From: JADJRG01 sp964474905
GTDB lineage: Bacteria > Myxococcota_A > Polyangia > Nannocystales > Nannocystaceae
Assembly (NCBI GenBank): GCA_964474905.1
Contig: CAYYUP010000015.1
Location: 35,328 to 99,327, forward strand
Direction: 5' to 3'
Length of the DNA stretch: 64,000 bases
Each line of letters opens with the position of its first letter. Position 1 is the stretch's first letter. The position numbers and the translations under genes are program-made. Under the pieces are notes generated by a model. It was not told the origin of the DNA. It ran no database searches and saw only the letters and a program-made list of their open reading frames with translations. Below are positions 26,774-35,022 of this stretch, in pieces.

Positions 26774-28081
26774 CTAGCCCTGGTCTTTTTTCTTCTTTTT
26801 ATCGGCATCGGCGTCGGCGTCGGCATCTTGCTTGGCCTTTTCATCGGTATCGGTATTCGCGTTTGTCTTTTTCTTCTTTTTGTCGGCGTCGGCGTCGGCA
26901 TCGGCGTCTTGCTTGGTCTTTTCGTCCGTATCGGTGACGGCTTTTTTCTTCTTGTTGGCCTTTTTGTCAGCGTCGGCGTCGGCGTCTTGTTTGGTCTTTT
27001 CGTCGGTATCGGCGTCGGTCTTTTTGTCCTTCGTAGTCTTCTTTTTCACGGACTTGCTGTCCGCCTTCTCTTCGGGGAAGGGCTGGCCATCGGTGCGCAC
27101 GGCTGTATCGCCCTGCATCTTCGCGAACTGGTAGTTGAGGCGGGCGCTGGTGCGGATGCCCCCCTCTTTGGCCACCATGGTGCTGATCTCTTCGCGCAGC
27201 AGATGCGGCTCGCCGATGTCGGCGAAGAAGAAGAGGGTGCCGCCAAAGGTGCCCTTGCTCTCGCCCCGGGCGTTGACGGTGGAGGCGGTGCCGAGTACCC
27301 GCAGCTCGACGCGTGTATGGCCGTCGTCGGTGTTTTCTTCGATATTTGCGACCTCCCAGGTGGCCTCGCGTGTGCTGACCCGGCCGTCGTTGCGGATCAC
27401 ACAGGACGTCTGCCAGGCCGCACCGACGCCGACCGGAACCTCCGGAAAACGCATGCAGTAGAAAAACTCGACCTTCGCGAGCGCCTTGACTTTGTCGCTG
27501 TCGGCGGTCTCTGGCGGTGCCTCGACAACCGACTCCCCCAGGCGCTTGCCGGTGGCGTCGATCCGGTAGCGGGTGGTGAGTTCGCGCGCGGGCGCCTCGT
27601 CAGCGGCGATGAAACGGCCGTAGGGCGGTTCGGCCTCGAAATTTTGGATCGAATGCTCGAGCTGGCAGCTGCGCGATGCACCCTCGCCGGTGCACTCGCG
27701 CAGCTTGATCAGCTCTTCGCGGGCGAAGCCTGTGGACTTGGGCATCGCCGGGTATTTGATCATGCCGACGGTGGTGACCCGGTAGGTGGTGTCGTCCGGC
27801 AGGGCCAGGCGCAGGGTCACCTTGGTGTCGCCAGTGCCGGCTTTGAGCAGCCCCGTAGGTGGGGTGGCCGGGCTCGGTTCGGCGGTCACCTTGTCGGTGG
27901 AGGGGGTCTTTGTGACCGCAGGGGTCGCAGGAGTGGCCTTGGTGGGTGTCTTTGCGCTCTCCGCGCTTTTGGCCTCGACCTCGGCCGCTTGTTCGGCGAG
28001 CGTTGAGGGCGCAGGGGCCTCTGTGGGACCACAGGAGACCATTGTCAGGGGAATCGCGAGCGCGGCCAGGGTCGCGAGCAT
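26774..28081 (-). CDS. Lipoprotein with repetitive Lys/Asp tail
   Basis: The ATG at 28081 gives the signal peptide MLATLAALAIPLTMVSC with lipobox Cys17; a longer frame up to 28222 is not needed. A Thr/Pro/Ala linker follows, then a soluble domain of about 260 residues (VTLRLALPDDTTYRVTTVGM and onwards) of unknown family. The last 110 residues are a charged tail of about three units built from TDTDEKTKQD, a run of Ala-Asp pairs and four or five Lys. The tail could bind polyanions or peptidoglycan, but that is inference. Confidence 0.7.
   Translation of the reverse strand: MLATLAALAIPLTMVSCGPTEAPAPSTLAEQAAEVEAKSAESAKTPTKATPATPAVTKTPSTDKVTAEPSPATPPTGLLKAGTGDTKVTLRLALPDDTTYRVTTVGMIKYPAMPKSTGFAREELIKLRECTGEGASRSCQLEHSIQNFEAEPPYGRFIAADEAPARELTTRYRIDATGKRLGESVVEAPPETADSDKVKALAKVEFFYCMRFPEVPVGVGAAWQTSCVIRNDGRVSTREATWEVANIEENTDDGHTRVELRVLGTASTVNARGESKGTFGGTLFFFADIGEPHLLREEISTMVAKEGGIRTSARLNYQFAKMQGDTAVRTDGQPFPEEKADSKSVKKKTTKDKKTDADTDEKTKQDADADADKKANKKKKAVTDTDEKTKQDADADADADKKKKKTNANTDTDEKAKQDADADADADKKKKKDQG
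26784..27030 (-). repeat. Coding repeat for the Lys/Asp tail
   Basis: Three to four imperfect units of about 70 bases (tcggcgtcggcgtcttgctt followed by ggtcttttcgtcggtatcgg, then the lysine tract ttttttcttctt) stand in tandem. Differences among units are in the number of Ala-Asp pairs and of Lys codons. Confidence 0.75.
27904..27928 (+). repeat. Direct repeat, left copy (25 bp)
   Basis: The 19-mer GGGTCTTTGTGACCGCAGG followed by one variable base and GTCGC is found again at 29223-29247 (24 of 25 bases identical). This copy lies inside the lipoprotein gene and encodes part of its linker. Confidence 0.8.
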
Positions 28082-28244
28082 CGGCCGAAAGCTTTGGGGG
28101 GGGCGCTGCACGGCGGCAGCATGGCATAGGCGGGAGCGCGCGGCCAAGGCGCGCCAACGGCCTCGAACAAGGAGAGCAGCCACTGGCGGTAACCGAGCGA
28201 TTGTGCTATTTAGCGCCGACATATGAACGAACCCCTAACGAAGT

Positions 28245-29192
28245 ATGCGAGATTTCGTTCTGATGCCTGCATATAAGCAGAACAGCTCTCAAGGCCGTTA
28301 CCACGCTCTCTACGTGCTAACGGACGGTGGAACCTTCCAAACAGCCTATCTGTTGAACGGCTGGGCCAAGCTCCTCCGGGAATGCGCAGGCTCGAGAGTG
28401 GCGACAGGGATCATGCTTCGGGGCGAGACCAAGGCAAATTTCTCAAAGAAGCTGGCCTTTCACGAATGCCATGCCGGTAAAACTCAACTGACCGGGGCCG
28501 AGCGCGAAGAACTCGAAGGTCTGTACGCGCCCCTGGTGCCGATCGAAGAGGCGATGATCCAGCGGTTGGGGATTCCCCCGCTGCCGAAAAATCTCCTGGA
28601 TCGGGTGCTCTACTTCAAGACCAAGTTGAACACAACCAGGGCCTACGAGCGGCTCCACGCCGAAATCCAGCGAGTCGGTCCGATGGTCATTTTGACCTAC
28701 TTGGATTGCATGCTCAAGGGCGATTGGTTGACCAGTCCACAGGCTATTCTAAATACGCATCCCGGTGTTCTGCCCTATGCGCGCGGCATCAATGCGATCG
28801 AGCAAATGGCCTTAAAAGCCCACCAGGAGGGTGCACCCGAGCTCTTTCTGGAGTCAGTTGGGGCCACCGTTCATTACATCGATGCGGGCGTCGATACCGG
28901 GCCGATCATCCGTGCAGAGCGACTGCAAGAGCCCTTGAACTACACATGCTTGGCCAGTCTCAAGGCTGATGTCTATCAGCTGGGCTATCGGATGTTACTC
29001 GATGAAGCTAGGCATCTTTTGATGCGCCCTCGATCACTGCCTGCAGGCGTTGTTCCCAACCCGGCGCTCTTGGGGCCGAATTTCTTGCGAAAGAACTTCC
29101 GCCCGACCGAATGTGAGGTCGCCTTCGCCCAGCTTATGGAAGTGAATGCCGACTCCAACGCCCGAGCTGATGGTGCGGGCATGGACATGTAG
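28245..29192 (+). CDS. Formyltransferase-family protein, substrate unknown
   Basis: This 315-residue protein contains the formyl transferase fold with its catalytic triad: Asn and His in LNTHPGVLPYARG and Asp in GVDTGPII, separated by a segment with GATVHYIDAG. These match PurN/Fmt-type 10-formyl-THF-dependent enzymes. It is neither a standard purN (about 200 residues) nor a full fmt, having an unusual N-terminal region (NSSQGRYHALYVLTDGGTFQ), so it may be a sugar or natural-product N-formyltransferase. It is isolated, its base composition seems less GC-rich than its neighbours, and it lies between two copies of a 25-base repeat. The ATG at 28245 is used; an ATG at 28263 is also possible. Confidence 0.7.
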   Translation: MRDFVLMPAYKQNSSQGRYHALYVLTDGGTFQTAYLLNGWAKLLRECAGSRVATGIMLRGETKANFSKKLAFHECHAGKTQLTGAEREELEGLYAPLVPIEEAMIQRLGIPPLPKNLLDRVLYFKTKLNTTRAYERLHAEIQRVGPMVILTYLDCMLKGDWLTSPQAILNTHPGVLPYARGINAIEQMALKAHQEGAPELFLESVGATVHYIDAGVDTGPIIRAERLQEPLNYTCLASLKADVYQLGYRMLLDEARHLLMRPRSLPAGVVPNPALLGPNFLRKNFRPTECEVAFAQLMEVNADSNARADGAGMDM

Positions 29193-29227
29193 CCCGACGG
29201 CCCCACGGACGGGGCTGCTTGCGGGTC
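29190..29227 (+). terminator. Possible terminator after formyltransferase gene
   Basis: Starting at the stop codon, AGCCCG pairs imperfectly with CGGGTCT and an inner GCCCC/GGGGC stem closes on ACGGAC. No T run follows, so the call is weak. Confidence 0.3.
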
Positions 29228-29247
29228 TTTGTGACCGCAGGAGTCGC
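29223..29247 (+). repeat. Direct repeat, right copy (25 bp)
   Basis: This is the second copy of the sequence at 27904-27928, lying in the non-coding DNA after the formyltransferase gene. The two copies enclose that gene and the start of the neighbouring lipoprotein gene. Confidence 0.8.
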
Positions 29248-29400
29248 CCATAAGGGCGTGCTCGCGCTGTCGGCAGCGATGCGAGCGGCCAACGCATGTG
29301 AGCGCGGTAACGCACCGAAGGGCGAAACCACGTTTCTCGCGCTTTGTGCGACTGCGCGCCGCTAGCGGGGAGCCCGGTTTGACCGTTATCCTCTCGCGCG

Positions 29401-31569
29401 ATGCGTCCGATCTCGATCCCTTCGTTCTCTCTCCTTTCGGTGACCGCCGCGGCAGCGCTGCTCCTCAGTGCCTGTGGCGACAAAGAGGAGCCGAGCGCCG
29501 ACAGTGCAGCAGCGCCAGCAGACTCAGCAGCGCCAGCGGCCGATGCTCTCGCCAAGGCTGCATCCGCCAGTGCCGACGCTGTGGGGGCGGGGGCAGAGGC
29601 GGTCGTCGCCAAGCCGGCGGCCACCGTGAGTATGGACAGCCTCTTTGAGCTGGTTCCTGCGGGCGATGATGCGACCTTCGTGGTCGTCCGTGACCCGGGA
29701 ATGCTCCTCGATTTTACGGTGGCGATCTCGGCTTTCTACGAGCAGCCTCTGGCGGCGGCGGCGGCTCGGGGGGCCACCGCAGAGGGTGCTTCGCTCAGTG
29801 AATTTGTCGAGGCCGCCCAGGACTACGCCGAAACCAAGCGCCGAATCAGCGCGATCCAAAGCGAACTAAAGAGCGGCAATGTCGACCTCTCTCGCGGCAT
29901 GGTTGCGGCTGTCAGCTCCAAGGGCGAGGAGGCGGTGCTCATCTTTGGAGCTACCGATGCTGACGCCCTGGGTCCGGTGCTGACCGCCTTTGGCGTGCCC
30001 GAGGGCGAGGGTGTGTGCAAGGCGTTTGAGGGCGCGGCGGGCTATGTCATCTGCGCCGACAGCGAGTCGGATATCAGCGCTTACAAGGCGCGGGGCAAGG
30101 ACGGTAGTTCGGTCAAGCAGGCGATCACCAGTCAGCTGCAAGGCGTCTCGTTGGACGATGTGCAGGTCATCGCGTCGATCAAAGAGGACGACGAGTCGGT
30201 GACGATGGCGATGGCGGTCAAGGACGGCGGCCTGACGATGCACATCGGCCTGCCGTTGGGGGAGAGCGACATCGCCGAGGCGCGGGAGGTGCTGACGCCG
30301 GCGAAGCCCGGGCTGCTGCGCTTTGTGCAACCGGGAACCGGATTTTTCTGGGCCCATATCGATGCCGCGACGATGCGCAAGCGAACGCCCAAGATCGACG
30401 CGATGCCGGCGATGATCGGCACGGCGGTCGAGGAGCTCAACGGCGAATTCCTCTTTGGTGGTTCGCGCGAGCCCGCGGCGCTGCAGGTCCGCCTCGGCGC
30501 AGGCGATCCCACGGCCTTCAAGCCCGCCCTCGACCTCGCCGTCATGGCGAAGTCGCAGGTGCCTACAACGATCCCGGGGGTCGCGGGTTCAAAGATCGAA
30601 TTTGATCGCGAGACGATCGCTCACAAGGACGGCGACATCACAGCGCTGCACCTCAGCGCCTCGGGCATGCCGATGGTCGACGAGCTTCGCGGTCGCCTGG
30701 GCTTTTCGCTCGACGCCTGGCTCTTTGGCGCGGATGGGGCACTCTCGCTGGTCGTTGGCGCGGATGCCGAGGGGATCAAGAGCCTGACCTCCGGCAGCGA
30801 TGACGCGAGCGCCTCGCTGCCGCCAGCGCTGGCCAAGAGCATCGGCGTCGGTGAGACCTCGCTGATCATGCACATGCCTCTGGATCCGCTGCAGAGTCCG
30901 CTCTCTCGATCGTTCTTAAAGGATCTCAAAGAGAAGGGTGCGGCCGAGGTCGACGCTGAATCCCTGCGCATGATGGTGGGCCTTGCGGGGCCGGTCTCTA
31001 GCTTGTCGATGTGGGTGACCGACACGGGTAAATCGATGGTCGCCCACACCTCGATCCAGCTCATCGGTGACCCGACCACCGAAGAGGGTAAAGCTGCCCT
31101 GGAGGCCGCCCGCGATGTGGCGATGGGCGGCGACCCCAAGGCGCTCTTTGAGGCCCTGGCGGCTCGCTACCCCGACTCACCACGGCTTATCGCCTACACG
31201 TCGCGGGCAGGGGAGAACCCGGGCGATCTCATCGGCTCGGCGATCGGTGGCGCGCTCGCGGGTGTCGGTGCAGCCTCATATTTCTTCATCGGTGATGTCA
31301 GTATGACGTCTCCTGAGTCCATCGAGGCGGACCCCGAGTTGACGCCGGAGGAGACCCCGAAGGCGGATCCGAAGACCCCCAAAAAGACCAAGAAGACCAA
31401 GAAAAAATCCAAGAAGGCGGATCCGCCGAAGCGACCGGAGAGCACTGACAGCGCCGATCCAACCGGTGTGCCGCGGCCGACCGTTCCGCAGAAGCCGGCG
31501 ACCGTGCCGAGTGAAGAGCCGACGACGCCGCGGCCTCGGCCCAAGCGAGTCGGTCGTCAGCCGAGCTAG
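29401..31569 (+). CDS. Large lipoprotein of unknown function with basic tail
   Basis: The 722-residue protein has a lipoprotein signal (lipobox LSAC, Cys25), an Ala/Ser/Asp-rich linker of about 50 residues, and a large domain of about 550 residues with alternating strands and helices. It shows two related halves near SMDSLFELVPAGDDATFVVV and TLAKPGLLRFVQPG-like strands, recalling lipoproteins of the DUF3352-type plan, though I cannot confirm this. The last 90 residues are disordered, with a Lys/Thr/Pro cluster (PKKTKKTKKKSKKADPPK) followed by Pro/Arg-rich sequence. It is probably envelope-located. It stands alone, convergent with the next lipoprotein. Confidence 0.65.
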   Translation: MRPISIPSFSLLSVTAAAALLLSACGDKEEPSADSAAAPADSAAPAADALAKAASASADAVGAGAEAVVAKPAATVSMDSLFELVPAGDDATFVVVRDPGMLLDFTVAISAFYEQPLAAAAARGATAEGASLSEFVEAAQDYAETKRRISAIQSELKSGNVDLSRGMVAAVSSKGEEAVLIFGATDADALGPVLTAFGVPEGEGVCKAFEGAAGYVICADSESDISAYKARGKDGSSVKQAITSQLQGVSLDDVQVIASIKEDDESVTMAMAVKDGGLTMHIGLPLGESDIAEAREVLTPAKPGLLRFVQPGTGFFWAHIDAATMRKRTPKIDAMPAMIGTAVEELNGEFLFGGSREPAALQVRLGAGDPTAFKPALDLAVMAKSQVPTTIPGVAGSKIEFDRETIAHKDGDITALHLSASGMPMVDELRGRLGFSLDAWLFGADGALSLVVGADAEGIKSLTSGSDDASASLPPALAKSIGVGETSLIMHMPLDPLQSPLSRSFLKDLKEKGAAEVDAESLRMMVGLAGPVSSLSMWVTDTGKSMVAHTSIQLIGDPTTEEGKAALEAARDVAMGGDPKALFEALAARYPDSPRLIAYTSRAGENPGDLIGSAIGGALAGVGAASYFFIGDVSMTSPESIEADPELTPEETPKADPKTPKKTKKTKKKSKKADPPKRPESTDSADPTGVPRPTVPQKPATVPSEEPTTPRPRPKRVGRQPS

Positions 31570-31600
31570 GTTGCTCGCGCTGCGAGGCCCGCCGCACAGC

Positions 31601-32866
31601 TCATTGCTGCGCGCGCGGGCCTTGCTTATTGTTAGTAGTGGAGCCGTTGGGGCCGGTGATCGGAGCATCGCCGAGCCGGTAGACCGTTGCCTTGTTGGGC
31701 GTGGGATCCATCGCGACCGCGAGGCGGTGGGCATCTAGGGGGTCAAAGGCGAAGGTGACGGTCGCGCTCATCGTCCGTTGAACGGGCGGCAGCGTGGCTC
31801 GTTTGCCGGTGGCTAGCTCGACGATTGTCACCGGCAGGCCGTCGCGGTACCAGGCGAGGAATTCACCACCCCGGGAGAGGGCCAGCTCCGATCCCAAGGA
31901 GAGGCTCCAGACACCCCCGACGATGGCAAAATCGACGACCTGATCGCGATCGCCAAGGATCACGCGGCAGCGTTCGCGGTCGCAGTACTCGCGCAGTAAA
32001 CCGCCCCAGGGGGTTGGCTGCACCTGCACCAGTAGGCCTAAATCGTCGTCTTCGGTCACGTAGGGCAGCTCGCGGGTTGTACCCTGCGCCGGTGTCTGGT
32101 CCCATGTATAGAGTATGTAGTGCTCTTGTTGGTCATCGCCCCGTCGGCGGTAGACGACGCGGCCGTTGCTGTAGCCGAAGCTGCGATATCCGTCCGAGGG
32201 CAGCTCGGCTGCGAGGGCGCCGCTTTTTCGCTTGTAGATGAAGAGCTGGCCGAGGAATTCGGGCATCAAGAGGTGTTGGCAATCCTCTGTGAACGCGAGC
32301 CATTCGTTGCCGCCGTAGCGCGAGGTTGACACTGTGCGCACGCGGCCGTTTTGGGTCTTTTGGTAGAGCGCGAGGCGATTGTGATAGGTGCTGCCTGCGA
32401 AGAACTCACCGCAGGCGGCCACTGCCTGGATATCCTTGCCGAGCTTTTTGGAGACCCAAATCTCGCGTCCGCTGGCGATCTCGGCCAGGTGCACGCGATC
32501 GTCGTTGCCGCCGCCGACCAGGTACTCGCTGTGCTCACCGAAGAACGCGAGGTCATCGACGGATCCCTCGACCAGGTTCGCCGAGGTGCGGGCTTTTTTA
32601 GGCTGAAGTTTGACCGTTGCCTCTACCTGAAGGGACAGGGGGATCGGCGATCTCGCCGGCTTCTCGACCATCGGCGGCGGCTCTTCGGGCGCAGCTGCGA
32701 GCGTAACTGCGGGCCTGGAGGGCGTTTGCGGCTTCTCCGGGGGCGCGGGCGCAGTCGCGGGTTGAGACGTCGCTGGCGGCGTGTTGGCCACGAGGGGGCG
32801 CATGTTGCTGTCTCTTCGGACACAGCCGACGATCATCAGGGCGATCAGAGTGCTGCGGATCCACAT
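31601..32866 (-). CDS. Lipoprotein with beta-propeller-like domain
   Basis: The signal peptide MWIRSTLIALMIVGC gives lipobox Cys15. A Pro/Ala/Thr-rich linker of about 60 residues leads to a domain of about 310 residues with repeated strand patterns such as VDDLAFFGEHSEYLVGGGND, EWLAFTEDCQHLLMPEF and VTFAFDPLDAHRLAVAMD, which look like WD40 or similar propeller blades. The frame ends after a Gly/Asn-rich tail. No catalytic motif is visible. It is convergent with the preceding large lipoprotein and separated from it by only 31 bases. Confidence 0.65.
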   Translation of the reverse strand: MWIRSTLIALMIVGCVRRDSNMRPLVANTPPATSQPATAPAPPEKPQTPSRPAVTLAAAPEEPPPMVEKPARSPIPLSLQVEATVKLQPKKARTSANLVEGSVDDLAFFGEHSEYLVGGGNDDRVHLAEIASGREIWVSKKLGKDIQAVAACGEFFAGSTYHNRLALYQKTQNGRVRTVSTSRYGGNEWLAFTEDCQHLLMPEFLGQLFIYKRKSGALAAELPSDGYRSFGYSNGRVVYRRRGDDQQEHYILYTWDQTPAQGTTRELPYVTEDDDLGLLVQVQPTPWGGLLREYCDRERCRVILGDRDQVVDFAIVGGVWSLSLGSELALSRGGEFLAWYRDGLPVTIVELATGKRATLPPVQRTMSATVTFAFDPLDAHRLAVAMDPTPNKATVYRLGDAPITGPNGSTTNNKQGPRAQQ

Positions 32867-33419
32867 CTCGGCGATGGTACGGCGGATTTAGAGCTGGGGA
32901 TAGGGCCGCCATTCGTCAGTCGCGGGAGGGGGAGCGAAAACAATCGACAAAGCGCAGTGGTAGATGGTCTTTCGCATCAATTTAGGAGTCCATTTTGGAC
33001 TGACTTCGAGTGTCAATGCTTGTTGCACGGTGGTGCCTGTGGATGTCGACCCCGGGCATGTTTCAGTCGCTGTCTCAGTCGCAGACGTTGACGACTAGTC
33101 GCGAGTCTCGACGGTGTTTTTGGCGATCTCGCTGAGTGGGATGCTCACCCTGGGGGCCGTGATTCGCAGGTGGCGTCTGCTCGTGCCCGTAGAGCCCTCT
33201 GTCGTTGCTGCGTGGCGGATTCGGGCTTGTCGCGTGGTCCTGGTTGCCGGCGGTCGCAGCCAAATGTACGTTCGCGAGGGCGAGGAGAGCTGGCTCCGGG
33301 GGTCGAAGGGCGCGGGTCGGCGGGCCGGCATTAGGGGGATTGCAGAGGCAGGACCGCGCACGCTTGTGCTGGTACTCTGGTGTGCGGAGCCGAGTGAAGC
33401 CTTGGCGTAGGGGGTTGTG
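32867..33419. other. Intergenic region without a confident gene
   Basis: About 550 bases lie between the propeller lipoprotein and the DUF4157 gene. The plus strand has a 98-codon frame (33114-33410) with an Arg/Val-rich product and no recognisable motif; minus-strand frames here are Pro/Arg/Ser-rich and continue as shadows of the DUF4157 gene. I see no RNA gene or terminator. Confidence 0.4.
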
Positions 33420-34982
33420 ATGGGTCGGGAACATCTCAGGCGGGAACGGGGCACAAGTGGGTCGCGAGGTGATCGTGGGGGAACTGCCGGGCCGAGAGGC
33501 CGCAGCCGTCCGCCGAGGCGACGAGCGACGAGCCCGATCGCCGGGGGGTGCCTGCGCGGTCTCTTTGGGCCGAGCTTGCCGACACCTCGGATCGTCGCGC
33601 CGGACCATGCATCTGAGCGCGAGGCCGACCTGCGGGCGGGGGAGGTTCTCCAGCGGATCGACTCCGGGGGCTCTGGGGAGCATGATTCGCGGCTTCGATT
33701 CTCATCGGTTCCCCGCGGCTCGTTGAGCCGCGATGCGATGAGCAGTCGACCGACGCTTGTGCAGCGGAGCTTCGCCTCCTCCCTAGCCCGTGAGCGGGGT
33801 ACCGGCAGCTCGCTCGCCAAGCCGGTTCAGTCGCGGATGGAGCGGGCCTTCGGGGCTGATTTGAGCGGCGTCCGAGTGCACACCGGGGGGCGCGCAGACA
33901 AGCTCAGTAGATCGATCAACGCCAAGGCATTTACGACCGGCAACGACATCTTCTTTCGCAAGGGTACGTACAACCCCAACACCAGCGGCGGGCAACGATT
34001 GCTCGCCCACGAACTCTCACATGTGCAGCAGCAGCGCAGTTGCGGCGCTGGTACTCCGGTCGTTCAGAGGGTCCTGGTTGCGCATACGGCGAGCGCGGCT
34101 CGTGACATTCACCTCGAGCTAGCGGAGCACACGATTCTCCAGATCATCACGAACCCGAGCACTGGGATCGTCGACAAGTCCGGGCAGAATCTCCTCGACG
34201 CGATCAAGCACAAGCTGAGCCACGTCGTGGACGCTGGCGATGACATCACTAGGCTCGGGACCCACCTCAGCGGGATGATGGACTTCCTCAACGATCGCTT
34301 GGTCGCGATGCAGACCGACGACAGTAAGGAGGAGGAGATCGAGGCGATGAAGGCTAGAATTCGGACGCCGATGGCGATGCAATCCCTGCTGACGCGCCTC
34401 GCCGACGTCGGCGAGCGCTACGAAGGGACCGCGGACTCGTTCACCAGCCACGCTGACCCGACGCTCGCCATCACTGAACATTTTGGCGTGATCACGGCGG
34501 CATCGACTAGCAATGACCGGTGGTTCGGCAAGATCCATGCGCTCGTTGCCCTCGAATACCTCGACAACGGGGTGCCGAAGACCGTGCGATGTGACATTTC
34601 AGGCGGGGCCAAGGGCGGAGAAGTCGCGCCGATTGCGGTTATCGATATTCAGGGTGATTCGACCCGCCTCCAACGCCTCGCGGGCGGGGAGAACAAGCGG
34701 AGCTGGCTGGTCAGTCAGGGCCGAATCGACGCCGGTCTCGCCAAGGCGCGCGACGTCCAGCGGATCAACCAAAGCGAGGATTCGGAATCGAAATACATCT
34801 ACCGTCGTACGGGGCGGAGCATGCTCGATCTCAAGAACAAGTCGATCAACTGTGCTCGCTATGTCGAGAAGATCCTGAGCGCAGCCGGGATTCAGGCGAG
34901 TTCGGGTTGGCTCTTTAGTACGCCCCAAGAGATCGCCACCGGTAAGAAATTGTCGAAGAAGTGGGGCCCATCGTCGCGCTAG
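33420..34982 (+). CDS. Solitary DUF4157 (eCIS core) protein with NC-type C-terminal domain
   Basis: The 520-residue protein has a disordered basic N-terminus and then a complete DUF4157/eCIS-core domain (about residues 135-220): RMERAFGADLSGVRVHTGG, KAFTTGNDIFF and the zinc-protease-like LLAHELSHVQQQ. This domain marks many cargo proteins of extracellular contractile injection systems and stand-alone toxins. A helical region follows, and then a C-terminal domain containing a His in FGKIHALVALEY and, later, INCARYVEKILSAAG. The His-before-Cys order and the Asn-Cys pair recall the permuted papain-like (LRAT/NlpC) folds. The ATG at 33420 has AGGGGG just upstream. No injection-system genes are in the window. 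Confidence 0.7.
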   Translation: MGREHLRRERGTSGSRGDRGGTAGPRGRSRPPRRRATSPIAGGCLRGLFGPSLPTPRIVAPDHASEREADLRAGEVLQRIDSGGSGEHDSRLRFSSVPRGSLSRDAMSSRPTLVQRSFASSLARERGTGSSLAKPVQSRMERAFGADLSGVRVHTGGRADKLSRSINAKAFTTGNDIFFRKGTYNPNTSGGQRLLAHELSHVQQQRSCGAGTPVVQRVLVAHTASAARDIHLELAEHTILQIITNPSTGIVDKSGQNLLDAIKHKLSHVVDAGDDITRLGTHLSGMMDFLNDRLVAMQTDDSKEEEIEAMKARIRTPMAMQSLLTRLADVGERYEGTADSFTSHADPTLAITEHFGVITAASTSNDRWFGKIHALVALEYLDNGVPKTVRCDISGGAKGGEVAPIAVIDIQGDSTRLQRLAGGENKRSWLVSQGRIDAGLAKARDVQRINQSEDSESKYIYRRTGRSMLDLKNKSINCARYVEKILSAAGIQASSGWLFSTPQEIATGKKLSKKWGPSSR

Positions 34983-35022
34983 TCTGAGGGCCGTTGTGGC
35001 TGCGGAGGACGTTATACAGGGC

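Noticed and set aside
33114..33410. 98-codon plus-strand ORF upstream of the DUF4157 gene
   Set aside because: There is no ribosome binding site or motif, and the composition is Arg/Val-rich like other chance frames in this DNA.
33420..34982. Complete extracellular contractile injection system
   Set aside because: Only the DUF4157 protein is present; no sheath, tube, baseplate or AAA gene is found in the window.
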